A stretch of DNA of 13,160 nucleotides, from the NCBI GenBank assembly GCA_045576895.1, contig JAZNHI010000219.1, forward strand, positions 1 through 13,160, in the 5' to 3' direction. Source of the stretch: UBA3792 sp045576895. Lineage in GTDB: Bacteria; Bacillota; Clostridia; Christensenellales; CAG-138. Shown in pieces: positions 1-7,386 of the stretch. How positions within the stretch are numbered: position 1 is the first letter of the stretch; the number at the start of each line of letters is the position of its first letter. Under the pieces are notes generated by a model. That model was not told the DNA's origin. It did no database searches and saw nothing but the letters and a program-made list of their open reading frames with translations. The position numbers were made by a program, and so were the translations under genes.

Positions 1-780
1 CGTCAATACGCACGGCTGAAACTGGCGATCGGTGAAAACTGTGAAATGACCGGCACGCTGCGCTTTCCGGACGGAACGGAACGGCCGTGTACGATGGTCG
101 GCAACGACGACGGCTATGCGCTGATCGACGCGAGCGGAGAGACGCCCGAACTGCTGTTTTACGGCATAAAAGCGATCGACTGGGAGAAGTACCACGCAGC
201 GCGATACGAGCTGGCAGAGTTCCCTCTCGACACGGTCTGCGATCCGTTCGGGCTGTGCGCCGTCGACCCGTTCAGCATCGGACGGCGTGACTGGCACGAT
301 CAAGAAGACGAGCGGCTGACATATATGCTCGGTGTAAACCTCGACACGGTCATTCTTTCGATGATCCGCGACGGCTGGACGGACAGGACGCCGGAGATCG
401 AAACGCTCCATCCGCTGTTTCAGGACTTCTTTGCATGGCTTACCAAGGACGGACAGACGCTTGTGATCCACTATGAGCTGGATTTCAGTACGCCGTATGC
501 GGTCAGCGAAGCATATGCGGACGCGTTCGTGCTGTACGGCGCGGACGGCGCGGTGCTGAAATGGGGCGGCACAAAGCCGATCGATCATGCGATCGCCGAC
601 GGCTACCGCCTGGAGAAGGATGTGTACTTCTACCAACTGAAGGGAGGAACCGGCGCGATGATCACCGGTGAGGATGAGGACGCGTACTTCCTCGACGACG
701 GACGGATCGCGATCGAAACCATGCCGCACGAGGGCGGTGACGGCGACGAGGATTTCGAAATCGTCAAGGTGATTCCGTAA
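1..780 (+). CDS. Lipoprotein-like protein of unknown function, C-terminal part (5' end outside window)
   Basis: I do not recognise a named family. The reading frame is open from base 1, so the ATG at 46 is probably internal and the gene begins upstream. The visible 259 codons align along their whole length with the C-terminal half of the next gene (814-2133). Shared landmarks include LLFYG, NLDTV, RDGWTD, YELDF, KPIDH, YFLDDGRIA and an Ile-Pro C-terminus. The pair are clearly tandem paralogs, 33 bp apart and probably co-transcribed. By analogy the missing N-terminus would carry a lipoprotein signal, but this cannot be seen. The segment is acidic and rich in aromatic residues and Gly-Asp turns, fitting an extracellular beta-rich domain. 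I am sure it is a real gene; its function is unknown. Confidence 0.85.
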   Translation, partial: RQYARLKLAIGENCEMTGTLRFPDGTERPCTMVGNDDGYALIDASGETPELLFYGIKAIDWEKYHAARYELAEFPLDTVCDPFGLCAVDPFSIGRRDWHDQEDERLTYMLGVNLDTVILSMIRDGWTDRTPEIETLHPLFQDFFAWLTKDGQTLVIHYELDFSTPYAVSEAYADAFVLYGADGAVLKWGGTKPIDHAIADGYRLEKDVYFYQLKGGTGAMITGEDEDAYFLDDGRIAIETMPHEGGDGDEDFEIVKVIP

Positions 781-813
781 CATGCAAAGCAGAGACGGAA
801 AGGAGAGAGATCT

Positions 814-2133
814 GTGAAAAAAGCTTTGATTTGTTTGCTGTGCGCCGTACTGCTGTGCGGCCTGTTTGCGTGCGGAACGGAGAAGGAGCCGACCGCAGCG
901 GAGAGAACCGAGGAACCGATCGCCGCACAGCCGACCGCCGAACCCGCCGCGACGGACGCGCCAGCGTTTTCGGAAAGCGATGCGCGGCCTTTGACGTTTG
1001 CGGAGGACGCGGATACGCTTTGGATCGCCCGCGGTACGACGCTGCTTCTGTATCCGGAGGGGACGGGGATCCTGACGCTGCACAAGAACAATTATGAGCA
1101 GCATCTGAATATCACGGAACGGGACGGGACCTTCCTTGCGGAAATCCAAATGTACCGGACGCCGTTCGATTCAGAGCCTGCGTACTGCTTTCCGGCGGGA
1201 GAGCTGCGGCTTTTCACGGACGGGAACGCGGTTCGGATCAAGGTGACAGAGGACCCGCTCGGCATCTTTGCGGACGAGGAAGCGGACGGAGCGATCCTTG
1301 CAAAATCCGATTATAAGCCGTACCGATTCATTTTTGCGAACTCCGGCAATACGCCGGATCAGCCGAATACGGAATGGGGTGTTCATTTCAAAAACGGACG
1401 TCAGACCTTCCTTGTTGATGAGAATGCGGCGTTTTACGGCGCCGTCCGCATGCCGGACGGAACGGATCATGCTTGTGCATTCATGAGTAATTTATCCGCC
1501 TTTGCGATCGTGGAGGAACGGGATGGCGCTGCAGAGTTGCTGTTTTACGGAAGAAGTGAGCCGGTAGGGTATCGACAGGGCAACGTGCAAATGAAGATCC
1601 GTCCGATCTATGATCCGTACGATTTATGCGGGGATGAAAGCCTTGAACTGTATCGGGATGATGAGCACTTAGACGAACTTCGCTATATGAACGGACAGAA
1701 TCTCGATACGGTCACGCTGCGGCTTCTGCGCGACGGTTGGACGGACAAGACGGACGAGCTTCAGACGATCGACAGATCCCTTGTCGGCTGGTTTGCGCTT
1801 TTCCGCAAGGAAGGGCAAGCGGTTTTGATTTTCTACGAGCTGGACTTTACACCGTACGGAGACGAGGCGTTCCCGATCGGATTCGTGCAGTATGCCGCTG
1901 ACGGAACGGTGGTCGAATGGAGCGGCGTAAAGCCGATCGATCACCGCATTGCGGACGCGTATACCGTCACGGAGGGAAGCGCGTTCCATGATGTTGTGGG
2001 ATGGGGCGGAGCGATTTTCAACGAGGATGATTTCATCTACTTCCTGGACGACGGACGGATCGCCGTGCAGACCGTTTGGCACGAAAACAGGCATGAGGAC
2101 GACGAGTTTCATATCTATCGGATCATTCCGTAA
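814..2133 (+). CDS. Putative lipoprotein of unknown function, paralog of the upstream gene
   Basis: This 439-residue protein starts at a GTG, chosen because AGGAG (801-805) lies 8 nt upstream and the start gives a clean lipoprotein signal: MKK, a hydrophobic core, then the lipobox LFAC with Cys20 as lipidation site. A low-complexity Glu/Thr/Pro/Ala linker (about residues 21-50) should span the cell wall. Residues of about 60-155 form a beta-rich region with a TTLLLYPEGTG turn that resembles the N-terminal domain of the lipoprotein at 5700-7034. Residues of about 195-439 are the domain shared with the preceding gene (LLFYG, NLDTV, RDGWTD, YELDF, KPIDH, YFLDDGRIAV). No catalytic motif is apparent. 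It is likely exported and anchored to the outer face of the membrane. The gene ends before an intrinsic terminator at 2140-2168. Real gene, function unknown. Confidence 0.88.
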   Translation: MKKALICLLCAVLLCGLFACGTEKEPTAAERTEEPIAAQPTAEPAATDAPAFSESDARPLTFAEDADTLWIARGTTLLLYPEGTGILTLHKNNYEQHLNITERDGTFLAEIQMYRTPFDSEPAYCFPAGELRLFTDGNAVRIKVTEDPLGIFADEEADGAILAKSDYKPYRFIFANSGNTPDQPNTEWGVHFKNGRQTFLVDENAAFYGAVRMPDGTDHACAFMSNLSAFAIVEERDGAAELLFYGRSEPVGYRQGNVQMKIRPIYDPYDLCGDESLELYRDDEHLDELRYMNGQNLDTVTLRLLRDGWTDKTDELQTIDRSLVGWFALFRKEGQAVLIFYELDFTPYGDEAFPIGFVQYAADGTVVEWSGVKPIDHRIADAYTVTEGSAFHDVVGWGGAIFNEDDFIYFLDDGRIAVQTVWHENRHEDDEFHIYRIIP

Positions 2134-2139
2134 ATACAC

Positions 2140-2168
2140 AAAGCAGGACGGACGACCGCCCTGTTTTT
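2140..2168 (+). terminator. Intrinsic terminator after the tandem lipoprotein pair
   Basis: CAGG (2144-2147), an A/C mismatch and CGG pair with CCG and CCTG (2160-2163) around an ACGA loop. The stem is extended by AAAG pairing with the T-run at 2164-2167. The T-run ends at 2168, 26 bp before the -10 element of the amidase gene, so it separates two transcripts. The mismatch makes it moderate in strength. Confidence 0.55.
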
Positions 2169-2170
2169 GC

Positions 2171-2199
2171 TTGCGCGGCGGGCAAAGCCGTGGTATACT
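2171..2199 (+). promoter_or_regulatory. Extended -10 promoter for the amidase gene, with start site on the ATG
   Basis: TTGCGC (2171-2176) is followed after 17 bp by TATACT (2194-2199), preceded by TGG, which makes an extended -10 (TGn). Six bases separate the -10 from 2206, so the expected transcription start is the A of the amidase ATG. No Shine-Dalgarno sequence precedes that ATG, which agrees with leaderless translation. Confidence 0.6.
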
Positions 2200-2205
2200 G
2201 TGCGC

Positions 2206-3135
2206 ATGAAACGAACGATGCAAAAAGGGATCCTTGCGATCCTTCTCATCCTGTTGATCGCGGCTTGCGGCAAGCCGACGGCGGAGCCTGCCGTCGAAAC
2301 GCCTGCGCCGACCGCAAAGCCCACGGAAACGCCCGCGCCGGCGGAGGAAGCGGAGATCGTGATCGAACCGGCAGCAACGCCCGAAGCGGCGCTGCCGCCG
2401 CTGCCGACGCCCACCCCCACGCCGGAGCCGACGCCCACGCCCGAACCCACGCCGACCCCGGAGCCGACGCCCACGCCGCTTCCGCTCGCGGGGATTGTGA
2501 TCGGGATCGATCCGGGGCATCAGAAGGTCTATGACCCTGCGCCGGAGCCGGTTGCCCCGGGCTCGAGCAAGACCAAGCAAAAGGTCGCGGGCGGCTGCCG
2601 CGGCGTAAACAGCGGCGTTTATGAATACGACGTCGTGCAGGACGTCGGACTGGAGCTGAAGCGGCTTCTGGAGGAGCAGGGCGCGACAGTCGTCATCACG
2701 CACGAAACGACGGACGTGAACATCTCCAACATCGAACGCGTGCAGATGTTCAACGAGGCGAAGGTCGATCTCGGTATCCGCCTGCACTGCAACAAGTCCG
2801 ACGAACGCAAGACGCGCGGCGCGTTCATGCTCGTGCCGACCGAAAACCGCACGAAGTTCTATGACTACAATGTCAAGGCGGCGAAGACGATCCTCGAGGA
2901 ATACTTAAAGGAAACGGGTCTGCCGATGCGCTACAAGGACGGCATGACCTACCGCGACGATCAGACCGGCTTTAACTGGTGCACGCGCCCGATCGTCAAC
3001 ATCGAGATGGGGCATCTGAGCAACCCGGACGAGGACAAGCTGCTTGCCGACGAGGCGTTCCGCAAGACGATGGCAAAGGGACTCTTCAACGGCATCATGC
3101 GGTTCTTTGCCGAGAACGGGAAGCCGGAAAACTGA
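2206..3135 (+). CDS. Lipoprotein N-acetylmuramoyl-L-alanine amidase (Amidase_3 family)
   Basis: This zinc hydrolase is predicted to cut the amide bond between N-acetylmuramic acid and L-alanine in peptidoglycan, outside the membrane. The 309-residue protein has a lipoprotein signal (lipobox IAAC, Cys21) and a long Pro/Thr/Glu wall-spanning linker (about residues 22-94) ending in TPTPEP repeats. The catalytic domain follows. Predicted zinc ligands are His105 (in DPGHQ), Glu140 (in YEYD) and His194 (in RLHCN); the catalytic Glu267 lies in IEMGHLSN. The stretch VAPGSS and DVNISNIERV match clostridial members of the family. The ATG at 2206 is preferred over an upstream TTG at 2167 because the latter precedes the promoter and spoils the signal peptide. 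ATG 2218 is an alternative start. It converges on the minus-strand gene at 3208, with a shared terminator between. Confidence 0.93.
   Translation: MKRTMQKGILAILLILLIAACGKPTAEPAVETPAPTAKPTETPAPAEEAEIVIEPAATPEAALPPLPTPTPTPEPTPTPEPTPTPEPTPTPLPLAGIVIGIDPGHQKVYDPAPEPVAPGSSKTKQKVAGGCRGVNSGVYEYDVVQDVGLELKRLLEEQGATVVITHETTDVNISNIERVQMFNEAKVDLGIRLHCNKSDERKTRGAFMLVPTENRTKFYDYNVKAAKTILEEYLKETGLPMRYKDGMTYRDDQTGFNWCTRPIVNIEMGHLSNPDEDKLLADEAFRKTMAKGLFNGIMRFFAENGKPEN
2404..2478 (+). repeat. Coding TPTPEP repeats in the amidase linker
   Basis: Degenerate in-frame repeats of about 18-24 bp encode Thr-Pro/Glu-Pro units. They form an extended linker between the lipid anchor and the catalytic domain. Such tracts are common in lipoproteins of this type and change length readily by slippage. 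Confidence 0.8.
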
Positions 3136-3140
3136 ACAAT

Positions 3141-3177
3141 AAAAGGGGATGTTAAAGCAGCTTCAACATCCCCTTTT
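3141..3177. terminator. Bidirectional intrinsic terminator between convergent genes
   Basis: A perfect 13-bp inverted repeat, AAAAGGGGATGTT (3141-3153) and AACATCCCCTTTT (3165-3177), encloses an 11-base loop. The A-run on one side and the T-run on the other let it terminate transcription in both directions, serving the amidase gene (plus) and the methionine sulfoxide reductase gene (minus). Confidence 0.9.
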
Positions 3178-3207
3178 CATTTTGTACGAAAGACGGTTCC
3201 GATCCCG

Positions 3208-3654
3208 TCACAGATTCCGTTCAAGGACCGCGCAAAGCCGTTCCATGCCGGTCCGGTCCGCTTCGGTGAACCGCGCAAGGGACGGACTGTCGAGGTCGAG
3301 CACGCCGATCACCGCGCCGTTTTTGCGCAGCGGCACGACCAGCTCCGAGCGCGACGCGGAATCGCAGGCGATGTGCCCCGCAAATGCGTGCACGTCCGGG
3401 ACGAGCTGCGAACGGTCCTCGCGCACCGCCGCGCCGCACACCCCGCGGGAGACCGGGATCTCGATGCACGCGGGCTTGCCCTGGAACGGACCGAGGACGA
3501 GCGTTTCGCCCTCGAGCAGATAGAACCCCGCCCAGTTCAGGTCGTCCATGGCGTCGAAGATCAGCGCGGAAACGTTCGCAAGGTTGGAGATGCGGTGCGG
3601 CACGCCGCTTGTCAGCGCGTCCGCCTGTGCGATCAGGGCTTCATAATCGGTCAT
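3208..3654 (-). CDS. msrC: Free methionine-(R)-sulfoxide reductase (GAF domain, fRMsr)
   Basis: This cytoplasmic enzyme reduces free methionine-R-sulfoxide to methionine and so repairs oxidative damage. The 148-residue protein is a single GAF domain of the length usual for the family. The family signatures are visible: NWAGFYLL (40-47), LGPFQGKPAC (54-63), RGVCG (70-74), DVHAF.GHIACD (87-98) and GVLDLDS (117-123). The three cysteines used in catalysis and disulfide relay are present as Cys63, Cys73 and Cys97. Their spacing (10 and 24) equals that of the E. coli enzyme as I recall it (84, 94, 118). ATG 3654 was chosen because GGAGG lies 9 nt upstream and the protein begins exactly at the family N-terminus; the frame stays open further upstream without support. 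It is transcribed alone, divergent from the lipoprotein at 3825. The gene symbol follows the E. coli naming. Confidence 0.93.
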   Translation of the reverse strand: MTDYEALIAQADALTSGVPHRISNLANVSALIFDAMDDLNWAGFYLLEGETLVLGPFQGKPACIEIPVSRGVCGAAVREDRSQLVPDVHAFAGHIACDSASRSELVVPLRKNGAVIGVLDLDSPSLARFTEADRTGMERLCAVLERNL

Positions 3655-3685
3655 CTTTTGTGTCCTCCGGAAATTCTTCTCTATA

Positions 3686-3713
3686 ACAGTATCACGGATT
3701 TCCGGTTTGTCAA
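3686..3713 (-). promoter_or_regulatory. Possible promoter of the methionine sulfoxide reductase gene
   Basis: On the minus strand a perfect TTGACA -35 (3713-3708) is followed after 16 bp by TACTGT (3691-3686), a weak -10. GATACT and TTATAG nearby are alternatives with poorer spacing. The -35 is convincing; the exact -10 is uncertain. Confidence 0.4.
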
Positions 3714-3824
3714 GCGCCGTTCGCGGCTGCACGGGCACGGTTTTTCATTTTTCACACGGTACGTACATACTTTTGTCAAATTGTACGGGTATGATAACCG
3801 CATCCGAAGATGGAGGAAACAACC

Positions 3825-5600
3825 ATGAAACGAATGATCGCCGTATTGCTTGCCGGCATGCTGTTCGCATGCGGCTGCACGGCAAACACCGAAAAAACCG
3901 AACCGACCGAGGCGCCGGTCGCCGAACAGACCGGGGGCGCGGAGACCGTTACGGGCCGCATCGAATCGATCGACGCGGCGGGGATCACGCTCTCTCTTCT
4001 GCCCGACATGTCGCAGGGACAGGGCAACCCGCCGGATATGCCGCAGGGGCAGGGCAACCCGCCTGACATGCCGCAGGGACAGGGCAACCAGTCCGACATG
4101 CCGCAGGGCAACCCGCCGGACATGCCGCAGGGGCAGGGCAACCCGCCCGATATGCCGCAGGGACAGGGTGGCTTTTCGATCGGCAGCCGCTCGCTGCAGT
4201 TTGCGGAGGGCGTGACCTTTTTGGATGAGACCGGAAACGCGATCGAACGGGACGCGCTGCAGGCGGGCGACACGGTGACCGTGACGCTGAACGCCGACGG
4301 AAAGGTACTTTCGGTTCAAAAGACCGCGGAACCCTTTGCAATGGGCGGACCGGGCGGCGGTCCCGGCGGACCGGGCGGCGCTGCGCCGACCGCGTACACA
4401 GGCGTTCGGTCCTTTGCGCAGGACGGCGAGATCGCGAATGAAACGGTCGCCTCGACCGGCACGGACGAAAGCGCGGTCCTCATAGAAAACGGCGCGATCG
4501 TGACCGTCAGAAACAGCACGGTCACCCGCGTTTCGCAGAACAGCACGGGCGGCGACAGCGCAAGCTTTTACGGCGTCGGCGCGGCGATGCTCGTGACCGA
4601 CGGCACGCTGACCGTCGAAGACTGCGCGATCGAAACCGACAGCGCGGGCGGCGCGGGCGTGTTTGCGTACGGAAGCGGAACGGCGACCGTCCGCAACACG
4701 AGCATTCAAACGAAGCAGGGCACGTCCGGCGGTCTGCACGTTGCGGGCGGCGGCACGCTCTATGCCGAAAACTGCACGGTGGAGACGGACGGCGGCTCGT
4801 CCGCGGCGATCCGTTCCGACCGCGGCGGCGGCACGATGACGGTCGACGGCGGCAGCTATACCGCAAACGGATCCGGTTCGCCCGCGGTCTACTGCACGGC
4901 GGACATCACGGTTAAAAACGCGGCGCTTACCGCGACCGGCTCCGAGGCGATCTGCATCGAGGGCAAGAACAGCCTGACGCTCGTTGACTGCACGCTTTCG
5001 GGCAATATGCCGGACCTTTCGCAGAACGACTGCACCTGGACGGTCATCCTGTATCAGAGCATGTCGGGCGACAGCGAGATCGGCACCGCAAGCTTTTCGA
5101 TGACCGGCGGCAAACTGATCTCCGGAAACGGCGGCGTCTTCTATACGACCAACACCTCGAGCGAGTTTCTGCTGGAGAACGTGGAGATCACCGCAAGTGA
5201 AGCCTGCCCGTTCCTGCTGAAATGCACCGGCAACCGCAACGCGCGCGGCTGGGGCAGGGAAGGCGCGAACGGCGCGCAGTGTGTGTTCACCGCCGTGCGG
5301 CAGCAGATGGCGGGCAGCATCCTCTGGGACAGCATCAGCACGCTATCCGTGCAGCTGACGGAGGGCAGCGTCTGGACCGGCGCGTTCCTCAAGGAGGACG
5401 GCGCGGAAGGCGGCAGCGCGGCGCTTCGGATCGATGCGGGCTCGACGTGGATCGTCACCGGCGATTCCGTGCTGACCTCGCTCGAAAACCGCGGCACGAT
5501 CGTCGATGCGGACGGCAACGCGGTCACGGTGCGCACGGCGTCGGGAAAGGTGCTCGCGGAGGGTACAAGCGCGTACACCGTCACCGTTTCCGAAGGATAA
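3825..5600 (+). CDS. Repeat-containing beta-helix lipoprotein, probable surface protein
   Basis: This 591-residue predicted lipoprotein has the lipobox LFAC (Cys16). ATG 3825 was chosen over ATG 3810 because GGAGGA (3812-3817) sits 7 nt upstream; the 3810 ATG overlaps that ribosome-binding site. After a short linker, a beta domain starts at about residue 45 (TVTGRIESIDAAGITLSL). It is interrupted at residues 61-116 by six near-identical DMPQGQGNPP repeats, then resumes to about residue 168 (GDTVTVTLNADGKVLSV). A GGPGGGPGGPGG hinge (174-185) leads into about 400 residues of short repeating strands rich in Thr, Asn, Gly and Val (TLTVEDC, TATVRNT, TLYAENC), typical of a right-handed parallel beta-helix. 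Such folds often bind or cleave polysaccharide or act as adhesins; no catalytic site is visible. A TATGAT (3790-3795) upstream could be its -10, but I see no good -35. Confidence 0.85.
   Translation: MKRMIAVLLAGMLFACGCTANTEKTEPTEAPVAEQTGGAETVTGRIESIDAAGITLSLLPDMSQGQGNPPDMPQGQGNPPDMPQGQGNQSDMPQGNPPDMPQGQGNPPDMPQGQGGFSIGSRSLQFAEGVTFLDETGNAIERDALQAGDTVTVTLNADGKVLSVQKTAEPFAMGGPGGGPGGPGGAAPTAYTGVRSFAQDGEIANETVASTGTDESAVLIENGAIVTVRNSTVTRVSQNSTGGDSASFYGVGAAMLVTDGTLTVEDCAIETDSAGGAGVFAYGSGTATVRNTSIQTKQGTSGGLHVAGGGTLYAENCTVETDGGSSAAIRSDRGGGTMTVDGGSYTANGSGSPAVYCTADITVKNAALTATGSEAICIEGKNSLTLVDCTLSGNMPDLSQNDCTWTVILYQSMSGDSEIGTASFSMTGGKLISGNGGVFYTTNTSSEFLLENVEITASEACPFLLKCTGNRNARGWGREGANGAQCVFTAVRQQMAGSILWDSISTLSVQLTEGSVWTGAFLKEDGAEGGSAALRIDAGSTWIVTGDSVLTSLENRGTIVDADGNAVTVRTASGKVLAEGTSAYTVTVSEG
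4005..4172 (+). repeat. Coding tandem repeat, 30-bp unit (DMPQGQGNPP)
   Basis: Six in-frame units of the decapeptide DMPQGQGNPP are present: the first has Ser for Pro, the third ends in QS, the fourth is shortened to eight residues and the last is partial. Units differ mainly at third codon positions (gac/gat, ccg/ccc/cct), so the peptide is being conserved. The lost six bases keep the reading frame. Confidence 0.9.
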
Positions 5601-5622
5601 GCTGCAAAAAAACGCTTTCCTC

Positions 5623-5650
5623 TTGCAAATCGAACGAGGTATGATATAAT
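5623..5650 (+). promoter_or_regulatory. Extended -10 promoter for the lipoprotein gene at 5700
   Basis: TTGCAA (5623-5628) is followed after 16 bp by a perfect TATAAT (5645-5650), preceded by TGA, which makes an extended -10. The transcript should start near 5657, leaving a leader of about 43 nt with AAGGAG at 5685-5690. The gene therefore has its own promoter although it follows the beta-helix gene by only 99 bp. Confidence 0.8.
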
Positions 5651-5699
5651 CCGTGATAGAACGATCCCGTTTTGGGAAGCAATCAAGGAGAATCCGCGT

Positions 5700-7034
5700 A
5701 TGAAACGTTATCTGGCAATTTTGTTTGCGCTTTGCCTGCTGCTTGCAGCGATCGCGTGCGGCGGCGCGAACGACAAGACCGTTCCGGAACAAACCGAAGC
5801 GACGTCTGCGCCGACGGAAGCGCCTGCGGCAACGCCCGCGCCGACGGAGGAACCCGCGCCGACGGAGGAGCCCGGTCCGGAATTCACGATCGGCGATTAC
5901 GGCATCGTCGAGTATCGCGTCGGGGAGTACAGCTTCAGCGGGGACCAGCTCGTCGATACGGGCATCGTCAACACGACGCTTTCGCTGCAGCCGGACCACA
6001 CCGGTCTGCTGGTGCTGATGGGACAGGACCGTCCGCTCGAATGGACGAACGACGGCGACCTGACGATCTCGGGCGTTCCGTATTATAAGATCATCTTCAT
6101 CGACGCCGAAACGATCGACGTGAACATCGGCGACGCGATGCTCCGGATGAAGCTCGGCGTCGTACCCGCCGTTCCGGAAGAGCCCGAACCGAGCGAGGAA
6201 CCGAACGCGACTGCCGAACCGGAGGAACCCGAACAGGACGCGGAAGCGCCGTTTCCGGGCGCCCCGTACGGCAAGAGCGACGGCGTGATCGACCGCGCAA
6301 CGCTTGCGGGACTGTATCGCTGGATGAACGACATGCCGTCCGGCTTTTGCTATGCGCTGACCTTTGACGAGATCGGCGCGGCGGCGGGCAAGGCGGGTCG
6401 CGACAACGGCGACAACGACGGCAAGACGCATTCCGCAAACTGGAGCGACGAAGAGGGCGACAGCATCACCGTGACCTTCCGTGAAAAGGACGGGACATGG
6501 ACCTGCGGCGCGATTGCGATCAAGGGAATCAAAAGCGAGGAATACAGCGCGGCGGACATCTCCGGCTTCCCGAAGATCGGAAGCTCCACGCCTGCGGGCA
6601 CGAATCCGATCGCGCCCGTCACGGTCGACGTCAAGGTGGGGTTCTCGTCGAAGAAGGTCGCCGTGAGCGCTGAGATCCCGAACGCGAACTGGTTCCCCGA
6701 GGAACGCAGCGGCGCGATGCGCATCTGGTGCGCGCCGAGTGCGGAGAAGGCGGATTCCAGCCAGTCCTACATCATCGTCGAATGCAAGGAATCGCTCGAC
6801 AAGATCGATTTCTATAAGAGCAGCTTTGAAAACCTCACCGAGCTTGATCCGCTGACGATCGGCGGTATCGAAATGCAGGGACGTTCCTACCGGAATGTCG
6901 GCAAGAACTGGATCGAGTATTACGGAGAGATCGCCGAGGGCGTGTGGGTCAGTATCAAGCTCACGGAGGTGGACTTCTCCGAGGGCACCGAGACCGAAGC
7001 GATCGTCATGAGCCTTACATTCGAAGCAAAATAA
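5700..7034 (+). CDS. Multidomain lipoprotein of unknown function
   Basis: I do not recognise this 444-residue protein. It has a lipoprotein signal (lipobox AIAC, Cys20) and a Pro/Thr/Glu linker to about residue 60. Three segments follow. Residues of about 62-158 look like a small lipocalin-like beta domain (TTLSLQPDHTGLLVL, then W, then DGDLTISG) resembling the N-terminal domain of the protein at 814-2133. An acidic linker leads to a segment of about 195-300 (LTFDEIGAAAGKAG, GDSITVTFREKDG). A C-terminal region of about 320-444 ends at the stop. No catalytic motif or metal site is obvious, so a surface binding or sensing role is only a guess. AAGGAG lies 9 nt before the ATG. It is probably monocistronic: an extended -10 promoter is upstream and a strong terminator follows 17 bp after the stop. 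Confidence 0.85.
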   Translation: MKRYLAILFALCLLLAAIACGGANDKTVPEQTEATSAPTEAPAATPAPTEEPAPTEEPGPEFTIGDYGIVEYRVGEYSFSGDQLVDTGIVNTTLSLQPDHTGLLVLMGQDRPLEWTNDGDLTISGVPYYKIIFIDAETIDVNIGDAMLRMKLGVVPAVPEEPEPSEEPNATAEPEEPEQDAEAPFPGAPYGKSDGVIDRATLAGLYRWMNDMPSGFCYALTFDEIGAAAGKAGRDNGDNDGKTHSANWSDEEGDSITVTFREKDGTWTCGAIAIKGIKSEEYSAADISGFPKIGSSTPAGTNPIAPVTVDVKVGFSSKKVAVSAEIPNANWFPEERSGAMRIWCAPSAEKADSSQSYIIVECKESLDKIDFYKSSFENLTELDPLTIGGIEMQGRSYRNVGKNWIEYYGEIAEGVWVSIKLTEVDFSEGTETEAIVMSLTFEAK

Positions 7035-7051
7035 CTGCGAACAGAAATAAG

Positions 7052-7094
7052 AGAGTGTTCAGAAACACAAAACGGTTTCTGAACACTCTTTTTT
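7052..7094 (+). terminator. Strong intrinsic terminator after the lipoprotein gene
   Basis: A perfect 15-bp stem, AGAGTGTTCAGAAAC (7052-7066) with GTTTCTGAACACTCT (7075-7089), has an 8-base loop and is followed by five more T residues. It ends the transcript of the upstream lipoprotein. Confidence 0.92.
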
Positions 7095-7110
7095 ATGAAT
7101 TCTCTTTTCA

Positions 7111-7381
7111 CGGATCCGCGAAAAGCGGATCGCTTTTCTGCGTGTCCACCTCATCCACCGCAAGCGGAACTCCACTCCGCTTCGCTTCGTTACGGCGGTG
7201 CCGTTGCACGCTCTCCGCGCATCGCCATGTCCCCCTTCCCCATATCAAGGGGAAGGCTTTTGGCACGCGACACTCTTGGCAACGGACCGTAGGGGCGGAT
7301 ATGATCCGCCCGCCGCAACAGCGGAACGGGAAGATGCGGTCTTCCCTGCGGCTTGTACGGCGTTTCGCATACGCGAAGCGC
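7111..7381. repeat. Non-coding palindrome-rich intergenic repeat, clostridial type
   Basis: This gene-free stretch holds a chain of short inverted repeats: GATCCGC/GCGGATC (7113-7131), overlapped by AAAAGCG/CGCTTTT (7121-7137); GCGGA/TCCGC (7164-7180); CCTTCCCC/GGGGAAGG (7234-7256); GGGCGGAT/ATCCGCCC (7293-7311); and GCGTTTCGC/GCGAAGCGC (7360-7381, one G-U pair). On the minus strand, phrases such as AAAGCCTTCCCC and GATGAGGTGGAC, and on the plus strand GTAGGGGCGGAT, recall dispersed intergenic repeats I know from Oscillospiraceae-like genomes. Open frames here lack a ribosome-binding site and any recognisable protein. It lies between two terminators, so it is probably not part of an mRNA. Confidence 0.55.
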
Positions 7382-7386
7382 AATTG

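Noticed and set aside
46..780. ATG at 46 as the start of the first gene
   Set aside because: The frame is open to base 1, the upstream codons continue the alignment with the paralog (GENCEM matching the paralog's DENAAF region), and no ribosome-binding site precedes the ATG.
1669..2787. Minus-strand open frame of 372 codons
   Set aside because: It overlaps two well-supported plus-strand genes and their terminator and promoter, and its Arg/Gly-rich composition mirrors the opposite strand.
4005..4172. CRISPR-like array
   Set aside because: The repeats are contiguous 30-bp coding units in frame, without spacers, and vary mostly at third codon positions.
7108..7383. Small protein of about 91 residues in the intergenic repeat
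   Set aside because: It has no ribosome-binding site, spans several palindromes and follows a frame often opened by such clostridial repeats. It is better explained as repeat DNA.
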